A DNA stretch of 64,000 bases from Winogradskyella eximia (GCF_003386165.1 NZ_QRDV01000002.1:124001-188000); one strand, 5' to 3'; shown: positions 44,251-54,020, numbered from the stretch's first letter. Program-made: numbers and translations. Notes: generated from the letters alone by a model not told the origin.

Positions 44251-45888
44251 ATGAAAACAATAACATTTTATTCTTATAAAGGCGGAGTTGGTAGGTCATT
44301 AACTTTATCCAATATAGCCATGCGACTAGCTGATTTTGGAAAAAAGGTATGTATTATTGACTTTGATTTAGAAGCTCCAGGTTTGCATTTAAAATTTGGA
44401 GATTATTTAGATTTAAGTACAATTAATAAAGGAATTGTTGAATATATATCTGATTTTCAAAATAATAATTATATACCTCAAAGCATAAAAGAGCACACTG
44501 TTGACATTAGTTATAATAGCAAATTGAATGGCTCAATTGAAATGCTACCAGCTGGAAACATTAATTCTAATGACTATTGGAAAAAACTATCATCCATAAA
44601 TTGGAATAATTTATTTTATTCTGATAGTAGTCATGGGATTGAACTTTTATTACATCTCAAAGAATTAATTAAAAAAGAACTAAAGCCTGATTTTCTTTTA
44701 ATAGACTCTAGAACAGGTATTACAGATACTTCAAGTATTGCAATGACACTATTAGCAGATACTGTTGTGACTTTAGCTGCAAATAATGAAGAAAACATAT
44801 CTGGAATAGCAAGAATTATTAAGAGTTTAAAAAGAGAAGAAAATAATTTAATAGGTAAACTTCCTAACATACATTTTGTTTTAACCAGAATACCTTATTA
44901 CCCGAAGCCAGAGGATAAGTACAAGGAGTTGAGATTAATAAATAAAGCTAAAACAATCATTAATGAAGAAGAACAGTTGATTGAGAAAGTTTTTGTGATT
45001 CATTCTGACCCAGAACTTGAAGAAGAAGAAAAATTTAAAATTAATTTTTCTTCTAAAAGAAAAACTAGAAGTACAGTGCCTATTGAGGAAGACTATCTTC
45101 TATTATTTGGTGAGCTTACAAAAGATGAATTAACTAAAAAAGAAATTAAGAAATTTGAAATTCTAAAAGAAGTAGAATATCTAATTGATGAATCTAAAAA
45201 CACTAACGATAGTGCAATTAAAATCAGAAAATTAAATGAAGCTTTAATTCTTAATAGTGAATCCCATGAAGCACTAATTTTGTTAGCAAACGTGCTTATT
45301 GAATTAGAACAATATAAAGAAGCTTTAGATAAAATTGATAAAGCGATTTTCATTAAACCTGAATCTTTAGTTTATCAATTTGATAAAGCTCATTGTAATT
45401 TCTTATTAAATAGATATAAAATTGCAGAGAAAACTTGCTCAGAAATATTAGAAAAAGATCCAAAGCATTATTTGTCATTACATCTTTTAGGCGATATAAA
45501 CCTAAAGAATAAGAAATATGAAAAGGCTTTAGAGTTTTTCTTAAAGTTAATAAATATTTTTCCTGATATTGACAGCGCATATAATGCTGTTTCTCATACA
45601 TATAGAATGTTAGGTGATTTAGATAGAGCTTTTGAATATATTTATAAAGCACTTGATATTCATCCTCAAAGCGAATATTCTACAACAACTTTAGCTGAGA
45701 TTTATTTGGAAAAAGGTAATATGCAAGAGTTTTATAAAAACCTTCAATTATCGCTTTCATTTGGACTTAAGAATAAGGAATTTCAAAGAGTTATTAATGA
45801 GGAAACGATATATAGAAAAGTATATAATGATAATAAATTTCATTCAATTTTAAATAATTATAGATTGAAAATTGAATTCCCGAAATAA
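44251..45888 (+). CDS. ParA/MinD-like KGGVGRS ATPase with C-terminal TPR repeats
   Basis: 545 residues from ATG 44251; an in-frame GTG at 44239 overlaps higA and is less likely. Deviant Walker A KGGVGRSL lies at residues 10-17, the switch region is IIDFDLEAPGLHLKFG, and Walker B is FLLIDSRTGITDTSS. These mark the KGGVGR branch of SIMIBI ATPases, often linked to signalling or conflict systems rather than plasmid partition. From about 300 a series of TPR units follows (HEALILLANVLIELEQYKEALDKI, LSLHLLGDINLKNKKYEKALEF). It sits four bases after higA and is likely cotranscribed. The role is unknown; a defence or sensing partner of the toxin is an inference. Confidence 0.72.
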   Translation: MKTITFYSYKGGVGRSLTLSNIAMRLADFGKKVCIIDFDLEAPGLHLKFGDYLDLSTINKGIVEYISDFQNNNYIPQSIKEHTVDISYNSKLNGSIEMLPAGNINSNDYWKKLSSINWNNLFYSDSSHGIELLLHLKELIKKELKPDFLLIDSRTGITDTSSIAMTLLADTVVTLAANNEENISGIARIIKSLKREENNLIGKLPNIHFVLTRIPYYPKPEDKYKELRLINKAKTIINEEEQLIEKVFVIHSDPELEEEEKFKINFSSKRKTRSTVPIEEDYLLLFGELTKDELTKKEIKKFEILKEVEYLIDESKNTNDSAIKIRKLNEALILNSESHEALILLANVLIELEQYKEALDKIDKAIFIKPESLVYQFDKAHCNFLLNRYKIAEKTCSEILEKDPKHYLSLHLLGDINLKNKKYEKALEFFLKLINIFPDIDSAYNAVSHTYRMLGDLDRAFEYIYKALDIHPQSEYSTTTLAEIYLEKGNMQEFYKNLQLSLSFGLKNKEFQRVINEETIYRKVYNDNKFHSILNNYRLKIEFPK

Positions 45889-45892
45889 GAGA

Positions 45893-46117
45893 CCGACCTC
45901 ATAAAATTTTGGCTAAAACAATAGGTGAGTGGAGCGTAATAGTTTAGGGAGATAATACTACATATTCTTAAGAGTTATATTTTTCAATAGGACTTCAAGA
46001 CAATCTAAATGGGTTGGAAGTTTCCTAAAATGTAGTGTAACGAGCCGTAATTGTTTCCAAAATTATATGTAGTCTTGATTTTTTTGTTTCTTTTTTTATC
46101 AAAGAAAAAAGACATTT
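45893..46117 (+). repeat. R element copy 5, right edge of cassette 1
   Basis: It matches the copies at 6769 and 53766 from the GACCTCATAAAATTTTGG block to the TTTTTATCAAAGAAAAAAGAC tail, but lacks the leftmost ~30 bases. It begins five bases after the ATPase stop codon. Confidence 0.8.
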
Positions 46118-46132
46118 ATAAAGTATAACTAT

Positions 46133-46420
46133 ATGAAGTACAGACATTTTGAAAGCAGAAAATTTCGGTTATGTGTTATAGAAGCAAGAAAATGTATAAC
46201 AGCAAAAGATGACTTTTCTTTGGAAGCAAGGAATTTATTGGCTCAATTAATCTACGATAATGAAAGTATTAAGAAGATTAATTTTTTAAAAATTGATTGG
46301 GAAACTATCTTATTGAATCATACTGAATGGATTGAATACTATGATATTACAGAAAATAGATTTAATGAAATTATAGAATATTTGATTAATAAGACATCAT
46401 CCTATAAAAGTAATACCTGA
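46133..46420 (+). CDS. Small hypothetical protein between repeats
   Basis: 95 residues, MKYRHFESRKFRLCVIEARKC..., with a mixed helical pattern (LEARNLLAQLIYDNESIKKI, RFNEIIEYLI). No domain, signal or membrane segment was recognised. It is flanked by an R element on the left and by an inverted R-end motif (TCTATTTTACATAATATT, about 46432-46450) on the right. Composition is normal for the region and the frame is free of stops, but it could still be chance. Confidence 0.4.
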   Translation: MKYRHFESRKFRLCVIEARKCITAKDDFSLEARNLLAQLIYDNESIKKINFLKIDWETILLNHTEWIEYYDITENRFNEIIEYLINKTSSYKSNT

Positions 46421-46690
46421 ATCAACAGATTTCTATTTTACATAATATTGGTAATACTAATAAAAAAGCTTAATAGGAAGTAAGAATCTAATAAGTGCTT
46501 ATAATTTTATCCTTCATAAAATTTAAGCTCTTATGGCAAGCTCTGAGAATCGCGTAGAAAAAAATATGTAGTATAAATATCCTTGTACGACAAATTTTCA
46601 ATGATTACTAAAACGTAGCTTTTATTGTGCGGCTGGCAAGCGGCTGGAAATTGAGTTATAAATAAATTGTAATAACAATTTGATTTATAT

Positions 46691-46909
46691 AAACAATCGA
46701 GCGTTTGACAGCGGACATTTGACATAACGACAAATTATAGGAACAATGCTTTTTTAGATCTGCGAAGCAAACCGTTTCTAGTTTAATGCCCAAGTATTGC
46801 ACATTAAAACCAATAGTACTAAAGCTTCTGGGATATTTTACATAAATCATTATAGTTGACTAATGGTATGTTCTTAGTAAATAACCAATAATTGCATTTG
46901 TCCTATAAT
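46691..46909 (+). repeat. Left copy of 219-base direct repeat flanking the Hachiman-like locus
   Basis: It matches 54098-54316 over its full length with scattered differences. It holds arms ACATAACG...ATTATAGGA (46722-46742), complementary to TCCTATAAT...CGTTATGT (46901-46924). The rest of the 46421-47218 gap contains the boundary repeat below and otherwise no gene. Confidence 0.85.
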
Positions 46910-47022
46910 GTACTTGCGTTATGTACAACATGGGCTTTGGTTAAAAGCGCATGTTAGTAATCTTATTCTAGAAAAATTTAATCTAAAACTTGCTTTACTC
47001 AGTTAATGGAACACTCTTTTTA
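46896..47022 (+). repeat. Left-boundary repeat of cassette 2 (Hachiman-like)
   Basis: Bases 46896-46956 appear identical to 43101-43161, and 47000-47022 to 43207-43229. A GTGTGTGGAATG block (about 47050) is also shared. It lies ~200 bases before the first gene of the cassette. Confidence 0.8.
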
Positions 47023-47218
47023 AGAAAGGGCAGAGAAGTGGTGAAAAATGTGTGTGGAATGGTTTTAAATTAACTAATATTCAAATGTTTACGGTTTTCC
47101 TCAAAAGTAATTCTTACAATTTTCCCTATATTTAGACTCTCCCTTAATTAATAGCAATAGAAGAATAGATATAACTTTTATATTTAATTCTTTAGATAAT
47201 CATTTTATACATATTCAT

Positions 47219-49012
47219 ATGTTAGATAAATTGCTGTTAAACAATAATGCTTATTTCTATAGAAGAATCAAGCCATTAACAAGAAATAAAATAAATCAAA
47301 TTTTTACGGAAGTATCACGTGAAAAAATGAGTAATCGATATACTTTAAAAGAAGTTCTTAATTTAGCTACTGTAGGAGATGAAAGCTTTTATTACTCAAT
47401 TTGCATATTCAGATATACTAAAAACCCTAACTTTCTAATCGAACCTGTTGAAGGAGTCTATGAAACAAAATATTCGTTTTTATTATTGACTGAATATTCA
47501 AACTATATTATAGTTTATAAAAGCAATATTTCTGGACTTAAATCTCTAAAAGAATATATCGAACCTATTGACTACAATATAATCTCTAGACTTTTTGTAG
47601 AAGACAAAACATTGTTTGAAAAGTTTTATGTTAGTAATATGAGTACTGCAGATAATGCAATAAGAAGTAAAAGTCTAGAAGCAAATAATTTGAAGGGCAC
47701 TATTTCAAGAATTGGTGCACCAAAACAAGTTATTCATAATATGAGAGTAGTCAATGATAGAGAACGAACATCTTTATCATTAAATACTTCTAGAATTAAT
47801 AATTTGGGAGATAAGAGAATGCTACAGGATTTTTTTGTTTGGTTAGTTCAGGTTACGAAAAAAATAATCGCTTTCACACCAAGAGATACTTATTTAGACA
47901 GCTTTGCTCAACCAGTTGATTTTGATGACTATAAAGATAATCTTGAACCAATTTGCATCTTAATAAAGTTCGATAAGTTATTAGATGAGATTGAAAGAGA
48001 AGGTGTTGAGAGAATTTATCAAGTTGATGACGAGGACAATGAAATAGAAGGATTTGAATTGAACCCTTTTATTGACAATTTTAAAACAACTTTAGCAATC
48101 AATGAAGAAGAGGATGTGTATATGATTAATAATTTAATTGATCCAGAAATGAGGTTAAGTATAGCATCAAAATCAATTAGAATAAATTCTCCTGAACTTA
48201 AAAAGGTAAAGATTGATAAAGGAGGAGATGCAATTTTTAATCTCAATTCATATATAAATAATCGAAATGATTTTATAGTTAATTTTTCCGAAACTGATTT
48301 AATATACACTTATAGAAAATTGTTTAGAGATCATAGGTTATTGAATGATATTGATAGTTTCTTGTCAGTCTTTATAGCACATCCAGGTCTTTCAACGACA
48401 ACAAGTGAAAAGGGAGATTTTGCAGAAAATCAAACAGAATTTGAGGTTGGCTCAATTTTTCGATTCATTAGGGATGAATTAGCAAATGATTCAATAGCAT
48501 TATTTTGTGATGATTTAGGAAATGAGTGGGCAGATTTGATATCTGTTGAAAACGATAATATTATATTTTATCATGCTAAGCATAAAGATGGTCATAGTCT
48601 TTCTGCAAGCGCTTTACAAGATGTAATTGGACAAGCTCATAAAAACCTTGGTAATCTTGAGCCAACAGATAGGATGCTTGAAACTAAAGCCAATAACAAA
48701 TGGTCTAACAATTATAATAATGACGGAGTAGAAACTGAAATTAGCAGATTAATGATTGCACCCAATAATTCAATTGAAGAAGCTATAGATAAATATAAGA
48801 CATCATTGTTTTTGCCAAATGTAAAGAGGCAAGTAAACATAGTAATAGATTTCATATCAAAGCAAGAGTTGTCAGATGGATTAGATTTATTAGTTGACAA
48901 TCAGGCTTTTGCAAGAAGAAATGAGGTGACACAAATATTATGGTTTGTTTCATCTTTAATTGCAAATTGTAAAGAATTAGGTATTGAAACTTATATAACT
49001 TGTAGACCATAA
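47219..49012 (+). CDS. Uncharacterised protein with PD-(D/E)XK-like motif, Hachiman-associated
   Basis: A 597-residue soluble protein. The C-terminal third contains CDDLGNEWADLISV followed by IIFYHAKHKDG and LSASALQDVIGQAHKNLGNL. E436, D439 and H452-A-K454 could form a restriction-nuclease-like active site (D-x12-H-x-K). The first 380 residues are not recognised. It starts the four-gene run; the HamA-like gene begins 17 bases after its stop. Classical Hachiman has only HamA and HamB, so this is an accessory component, possibly a second nuclease or target sensor. Confidence 0.55.
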   Translation: MLDKLLLNNNAYFYRRIKPLTRNKINQIFTEVSREKMSNRYTLKEVLNLATVGDESFYYSICIFRYTKNPNFLIEPVEGVYETKYSFLLLTEYSNYIIVYKSNISGLKSLKEYIEPIDYNIISRLFVEDKTLFEKFYVSNMSTADNAIRSKSLEANNLKGTISRIGAPKQVIHNMRVVNDRERTSLSLNTSRINNLGDKRMLQDFFVWLVQVTKKIIAFTPRDTYLDSFAQPVDFDDYKDNLEPICILIKFDKLLDEIEREGVERIYQVDDEDNEIEGFELNPFIDNFKTTLAINEEEDVYMINNLIDPEMRLSIASKSIRINSPELKKVKIDKGGDAIFNLNSYINNRNDFIVNFSETDLIYTYRKLFRDHRLLNDIDSFLSVFIAHPGLSTTTSEKGDFAENQTEFEVGSIFRFIRDELANDSIALFCDDLGNEWADLISVENDNIIFYHAKHKDGHSLSASALQDVIGQAHKNLGNLEPTDRMLETKANNKWSNNYNNDGVETEISRLMIAPNNSIEEAIDKYKTSLFLPNVKRQVNIVIDFISKQELSDGLDLLVDNQAFARRNEVTQILWFVSSLIANCKELGIETYITCRP

Positions 49013-49028
49013 TTACTTTAATAAAACT

Positions 49029-49949
49029 ATGACAAAAAAACTTGATGAAATTGATTGGTTAAAACTTCTTAAAGTTGATCCAATAAAATTTAAGGCCTGG
49101 TTTAATCTTGTAGAAGAGAAAAAAGTTGATGAATTGACTGTCAAATTCTATAGTCTTAAATTCACTAATGACAAACCAGATTATGAAGGGTTTATTAGAT
49201 ACTTATATAATCAAGTAGAAAGTTATGTCTTTGAAGAAATAGAAATCAAAGAAATTAGAGAAGATGGTGATAATCCACAAGAAAAAGCTTTAAGTTATTT
49301 TGGAGATATAGATCCTATAAGTGATGGCAGTTATGGAGAGTTAATTTTATATCTTTTTGTAGAAGCTATTTTACAGGCTCCGTTAGTTGTACATAAGGTA
49401 AGTCAAACTTATAATGATAATGACCAAGTTAAAGGTTCTGATGGAATCTTTATAGGTAATATAAATGATAAGCCAACTTTACTAATTGGAGAATCAAAAA
49501 TGAGGAATAGCTTTAACAAGTGTGTTAAAGATGCTTTAGAGTCACTATCAAGGTACATAAATACTCCAGAAGCAATTGAAAGAGAATTATGTGTTGCTAA
49601 AAAGCATTTAAGCAGAGATTTAAACAATTTAGATAAAGAAACTCTAGATCTAATTTATAAAAGCTTTAGAACAAAACAACCTGAATTCAATGAATATGAC
49701 TTGTGTTATCCTGCTTTTTTAATGTATAAAGAAGATAAGATAAATGAAATGTTATCTAAGAAACTACCAGATATTGAAAAAGAAATAAATACTTTTTTAT
49801 CGTCTTTAAAAAAGAAAAGAATCAAATATATTACTAAATCCTTACCAAAAACTAATGATATTACTTTAGAGTTTTTTATGATGCCTGTAAATAATGTGAA
49901 TGACTTTAGAAAATTATGCTATGATGTCTTTCATGAAAATAAAGTTTAA
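49029..49949 (+). CDS. hamA: HamA-like nuclease (DUF1837), Hachiman system
   Basis: A 306-residue protein matching DUF1837: SYGELILYLFVEAIL with E104, VKGSDGIFIGN with D138, and LLIGESKMRNSF with E155-x-K157. Together these make a PD-(D/E)XK active site, and KDALESLSRYINTP follows. In Hachiman, HamA is a DNA-degrading effector restrained by the helicase HamB, which is encoded nine bases downstream. All expected catalytic residues are present. Length is within the usual range. Confidence 0.82.
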   Translation: MTKKLDEIDWLKLLKVDPIKFKAWFNLVEEKKVDELTVKFYSLKFTNDKPDYEGFIRYLYNQVESYVFEEIEIKEIREDGDNPQEKALSYFGDIDPISDGSYGELILYLFVEAILQAPLVVHKVSQTYNDNDQVKGSDGIFIGNINDKPTLLIGESKMRNSFNKCVKDALESLSRYINTPEAIERELCVAKKHLSRDLNNLDKETLDLIYKSFRTKQPEFNEYDLCYPAFLMYKEDKINEMLSKKLPDIEKEINTFLSSLKKKRIKYITKSLPKTNDITLEFFMMPVNNVNDFRKLCYDVFHENKV

Positions 49950-49957
49950 AGAACAGA

Positions 49958-52642
49958 ATGTCTAATAAAACAATAAATTCCGCTATAAAGCATCCAGTTT
50001 TTATTAAAGTATTAAGTTCTTTAATAACAAATCGCTTTTATTCCGAGGTTAATTTACAGAGAAACAAAGAGGGAATAGATGAAGAAGAAATTGAACATGC
50101 AATTTGGTTAGCAACAATAATAGCAACAAGTAATAATGAAGATGATAAATATATTTCTTCTGTTTTTGGTATTTTATTATTTCTAGAATATGACGATATA
50201 GATTATAACAAAGTAGCATTCATTATACTTTCACGTTCGGGTAACTTAATATCATCTAAATTTTTCACTAAACTAATTAGTTTTGAAAGTGCTAAAGATT
50301 CTAATTTTTTACAATTCAATGAAAGATTTGGTACAACTTTAGATTATGAAATTGGTGCTAAACTATCTATAAATGAAATTGATGTAGTAGGTGGTGATTC
50401 AATTATAGGTTCAGATTACCAAAAAAAATTATGGGATTCTCTAATAAATACTAATGAGAATATTGCAATTTCTGCGCCAACTTCTGCGGGTAAATCATTC
50501 ATAATTCAAAATTATATTTTAGATACATTTACAAAAGTAGAAAGCTTTTTTGCTGTATATATTGTACCAACAAGAGCGCTAATAGCACAGGTCTCTCAAG
50601 ACTTCAAAAATGTATTAGGTGATGATGTATCAATTAATACTGCTTATATAGACAATGATGATAAAGAAATAACTCAGTTTAGATCTAAAGAATTGTATAT
50701 TCTTACACCAGAGAGAACTTTAAAGCTAATTCAAGAGTCTTATAATAACCCAATAAACCCTGACCTTATATTTATTGATGAAGTTCAAAATATAGAAAAT
50801 GAGGATAGTAGGGGTTTTTTATTTGAATTCTTATTAAATGAAATCGAAAATTTATGGCCTCAATCTCGAAAAATAATTGCTGGACCTTTCCTTGATAAGC
50901 CACATATTCTTTTTAAACTAATCTTTAGTGAAGAAAGTAAAAATTTGCAAACCATATTTTCTCCTGTTTTCCAATTAAAAGCTTGTCTTCGCCCAGATGA
51001 AATAAAAAATAAGCTGATAATTGTAAAGCTGTTTTTTCAAGGAATGCTTATAAATGAATTAGAAATAGATGTAGATTTTAATTTTAAGAAGCTTATTTCA
51101 AACAAGAAAAAAGCACTTGTTAAGATTGTAATGCTTTTTGGTCGTGAAAGCAAAAACATAATTTATTTCCCTAGACCTGATTGGGCTGAAGGGTTTTCAA
51201 TTGATTTAGCCGCTGCTATAAGCAAACAACTGAATGATGATAAAATAAAAAATGATGAAGATATTAATGATTTGATAGATTTAATCAAAGAAGAAGTACA
51301 TCCAGAATATTTTCTAATTGATGGTTTAAAAACTAAAACAGCATTTCATCATGGAAAGTTGCCAGAAATAATTAGAGGTGAACTAGAACATTTATTTTCT
51401 AGTGGAAAACTAGATAACATTGTTTGTACATCTACTTTAATGGAAGGCATAAACTTACCTGCGGAAAAAGTATTTATTGCTCATGCAAAAAAAGATAATA
51501 TAAAGTTAAATCCATTCGAATTAGGCAATATAGTTGGCAGAGCAGGAAGAATTAAAGATTCATTGATCGGAACCGTGTTATGTTTGGAAAATGAGGAAGA
51601 AAAATGGGCAGAAGAACAATTTAGCAATAACCCTGAAATGGAAATTGTTCCCGCGATTAATAAACTTCTGAATCATCCTATAGATGAAATTATTGAGGCA
51701 ATAAGACAACCATTAGATGATAATGTTAGAAACCTAGATTATGCTACCTGTTTTTTAAAGCACAAATATTTACAAGGTGAGGAAGTTCTAGAAAATTATT
51801 TAAAAAAGAAGAACTTAAATGAAGAAAGTATTATTGCAATTTTAGACTCATTATCAACAAGACTAGATAAATTAAAAATACCATCAGAATTATTAAGATT
51901 AAATCCAAGTATCGATCCCGAATTACAAAATGAATTATATATAAAAATAAAGAAGAAAGGAGTGAAGAAGTGGGTTTTTCATGATAACGAAAATTTTAAT
52001 CGTAGATGGGGGAAAATCGAAAGGCATAAAAGATCTCATTCTGAAAACAACTTTTTTGGACAGTTAGAAAACATATTATTCAAATTAGATGAAATTTTTG
52101 ACTTTAATGCAGAAGCATACTTTAAGCATAATATTTCTAGAACTGTTCCACATATGGTTTATTATGCAATACAATGGCTTGACAATAAAAGTATGAAAGA
52201 GTTAATAAATCAAGAAATAAATTTTTATGCCAATATTAGAAAACTTATTGATAAAAATGACAGAGGCGATATTAACAAAAAAATTAACGAAGTAATTAAA
52301 GTATACTCATCAATCATTAGTTTCGTTTTAGTCAAATATCTAAAGTTATTAGCTGATATTTTGGAAACTTTTTTAGATGATGAAGAAAAAGAAAAATACA
52401 AATTAAGCCTTTCAATACCTACAATGCTAGAATTAGGAACCTATAATGCAGTTGTACTATTACTTATTTCTAAAGGTCTTTCAAGATCTGTTGCAATTAA
52501 AATATATCCTTTGATTCCTGAAGAAGAACAAGAGGAGCCTTTAGAATGGTTATCAAAGCAGAAATCAATAAATAAGTTAGGGAAGATTTATAATAAATAT
52601 TTAAAAAGAAAAGGTTTTCTCTTGCAGGATGATGAACTTTAA
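49958..52642 (+). CDS. hamB: HamB-like superfamily 2 helicase, Hachiman system
   Basis: An 894-residue DExH helicase. Motif I is APTSAGKS (173-180), motif II is DEVQ (274-277), and YIVPTRALIAQVSQDF is motif Ia. Later motifs are HHGKLP, CTSTLMEGINLPAEKVFIAH and GNIVGRAGR (motif VI, about 522-530). The layout resembles the Ski2-like branch used by HamB. In Hachiman it scans DNA and releases HamA on encountering phage-induced damage. It is coupled to hamA on the left and to the unknown 370-residue gene on the right (nine bases). Confidence 0.85.
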   Translation: MSNKTINSAIKHPVFIKVLSSLITNRFYSEVNLQRNKEGIDEEEIEHAIWLATIIATSNNEDDKYISSVFGILLFLEYDDIDYNKVAFIILSRSGNLISSKFFTKLISFESAKDSNFLQFNERFGTTLDYEIGAKLSINEIDVVGGDSIIGSDYQKKLWDSLINTNENIAISAPTSAGKSFIIQNYILDTFTKVESFFAVYIVPTRALIAQVSQDFKNVLGDDVSINTAYIDNDDKEITQFRSKELYILTPERTLKLIQESYNNPINPDLIFIDEVQNIENEDSRGFLFEFLLNEIENLWPQSRKIIAGPFLDKPHILFKLIFSEESKNLQTIFSPVFQLKACLRPDEIKNKLIIVKLFFQGMLINELEIDVDFNFKKLISNKKKALVKIVMLFGRESKNIIYFPRPDWAEGFSIDLAAAISKQLNDDKIKNDEDINDLIDLIKEEVHPEYFLIDGLKTKTAFHHGKLPEIIRGELEHLFSSGKLDNIVCTSTLMEGINLPAEKVFIAHAKKDNIKLNPFELGNIVGRAGRIKDSLIGTVLCLENEEEKWAEEQFSNNPEMEIVPAINKLLNHPIDEIIEAIRQPLDDNVRNLDYATCFLKHKYLQGEEVLENYLKKKNLNEESIIAILDSLSTRLDKLKIPSELLRLNPSIDPELQNELYIKIKKKGVKKWVFHDNENFNRRWGKIERHKRSHSENNFFGQLENILFKLDEIFDFNAEAYFKHNISRTVPHMVYYAIQWLDNKSMKELINQEINFYANIRKLIDKNDRGDINKKINEVIKVYSSIISFVLVKYLKLLADILETFLDDEEKEKYKLSLSIPTMLELGTYNAVVLLLISKGLSRSVAIKIYPLIPEEEQEEPLEWLSKQKSINKLGKIYNKYLKRKGFLLQDDEL

Positions 52643-52651
52643 AATTTAAGC

Positions 52652-53764
52652 ATGAAGGATTACACACATGAAGAAATATACACAATAGTAGGCAAGAAGG
52701 ACAAAACTGCTAGTATAACTTTTAAATATAATAGTGACTCATCAAAGCGTTTTGGACAATTTGTAACAGTTGTTTTTTTATATACTCAAAAGGAAAGAGA
52801 AGAGCTTGATCAATTGGTTAAAAAAAGTCCTTTTTCCAAACATGGAAATTTGAAAGTGAAGTATTTAGCTGGAAATTTGTCTAAAAAACAAATACAAGAA
52901 TTAGAACTAGAGGGAATCAATTCTAGTGATATTTCAACTATAGATTATTTTGTTCATGACCCAAAGAACACATTTCATTCTAAAGATAAACGAACAGTTA
53001 AGTCTTTAAATATCCCAATAAGAACATCTTCTAAGGGAGGGGATTATGATTGGATTTATGGATTCCAAAAAAAACTTGTAACTGATGGAATTGGGCTAAC
53101 TCCAATGGGTAGGTGTTTTTATTTAGCAATGAAATTCTATTTTGAACCAGATAATTTATCTGAAGAAGAAGTTCAAGAGATTTATCCAAATGGTGATTTA
53201 ATAATGAAAGAAGAAGTAGAGTGGGAGCTATTTAAAATAAAATATCAAAGAGAAGAATTATCACAAGAAGAAAAAAAGAAATGTGCTTTGATGTTCAAAA
53301 AAAAACAAGAGGAATCAAAGATTATTCTAAATAAATATTTAAATGAATCTGGTAGTAGTTTAAAAAAACTAATTGCCAATAATATTGAACAAGCTGCTGA
53401 ATTATTAATAAAAGTTGAACACTTTAAGGATATTAAATTAAATGTGATGGGTTCATTTCCAATATATTTGGATGTGGAGAGATACTTACATGTATATATG
53501 CGTCATGTTGAAGAAATGCAAGTAAACAAGCATTTTGAACATAAAGATAACTTTCAATGGAATGAAAAAGATGTGACGTTTGTAATGCAAGAGGTTATAA
53601 ATCAGATCAATGACGAAGTTCAAGAGTTTTTTAAACTTAACCCTGGTAAGAGATATAGCAGATATGGAGAACAAAGCATCTATTTTCAAGGAGACTATTA
53701 TACTGTGCATATAGAACCAACAGGTCGTATAAGTACATTTCATAAGAATAGAAAAAACAGTTAA
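52652..53764 (+). CDS. Unknown protein, fourth gene of the Hachiman-like locus
   Basis: A 370-residue soluble, charged protein I do not recognise. Visible parts are a beta-rich N-terminus (TIVGKKDKTASITFKYNSDSS), KGGDYDWIYGFQKKL, a lysine/glutamate-rich helical middle (about 180-235) and a C-terminal block RYSRYGEQSIYFQGDYYTVHIEPTGRISTF. No nuclease, ATPase or membrane motif is visible. It begins nine bases after hamB, so it is almost certainly cotranscribed. It may be a regulator, adaptor or extra effector; none of these is shown by the sequence. Confidence 0.55.
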   Translation: MKDYTHEEIYTIVGKKDKTASITFKYNSDSSKRFGQFVTVVFLYTQKEREELDQLVKKSPFSKHGNLKVKYLAGNLSKKQIQELELEGINSSDISTIDYFVHDPKNTFHSKDKRTVKSLNIPIRTSSKGGDYDWIYGFQKKLVTDGIGLTPMGRCFYLAMKFYFEPDNLSEEEVQEIYPNGDLIMKEEVEWELFKIKYQREELSQEEKKKCALMFKKKQEESKIILNKYLNESGSSLKKLIANNIEQAAELLIKVEHFKDIKLNVMGSFPIYLDVERYLHVYMRHVEEMQVNKHFEHKDNFQWNEKDVTFVMQEVINQINDEVQEFFKLNPGKRYSRYGEQSIYFQGDYYTVHIEPTGRISTFHKNRKNS

Positions 53765-53765
53765 C

Positions 53766-54020
53766 TATATTATGTAAAATAGAATTTAAATGTTTAGCTC
53801 GGCCTCATAAAATTTTGGTTAAAACAATAGGTGAAATGAGCGTACATATTTTAGGGAGATACTAATACAATATATTAAAGAAGTCAAACCTTAAATGAGA
53901 TTTCAAAACAATCTTAATCAGTTCAGAAGTTTCCTAAAATATAGCGAATGAGCCGTTAATTGTTTCCAAAATTATATGCAGCCTTGAATTTTTGTTTCTT
54001 TTGTTTCAAGACAAAAGATA
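53766..54020 (+). repeat. R element copy 6, right edge of cassette 2
   Basis: The fullest copy of the accessory island, starting TATTATGTAAAATAGAATTT two bases after the last Hachiman-locus stop and ending at CAAGACAAAAGATATT. Its left-end motif recurs inverted at about 54238-54256 (GATATTTTACATAATATC), which would make a 490-base unit with terminal inverted repeats. Confidence 0.85.
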
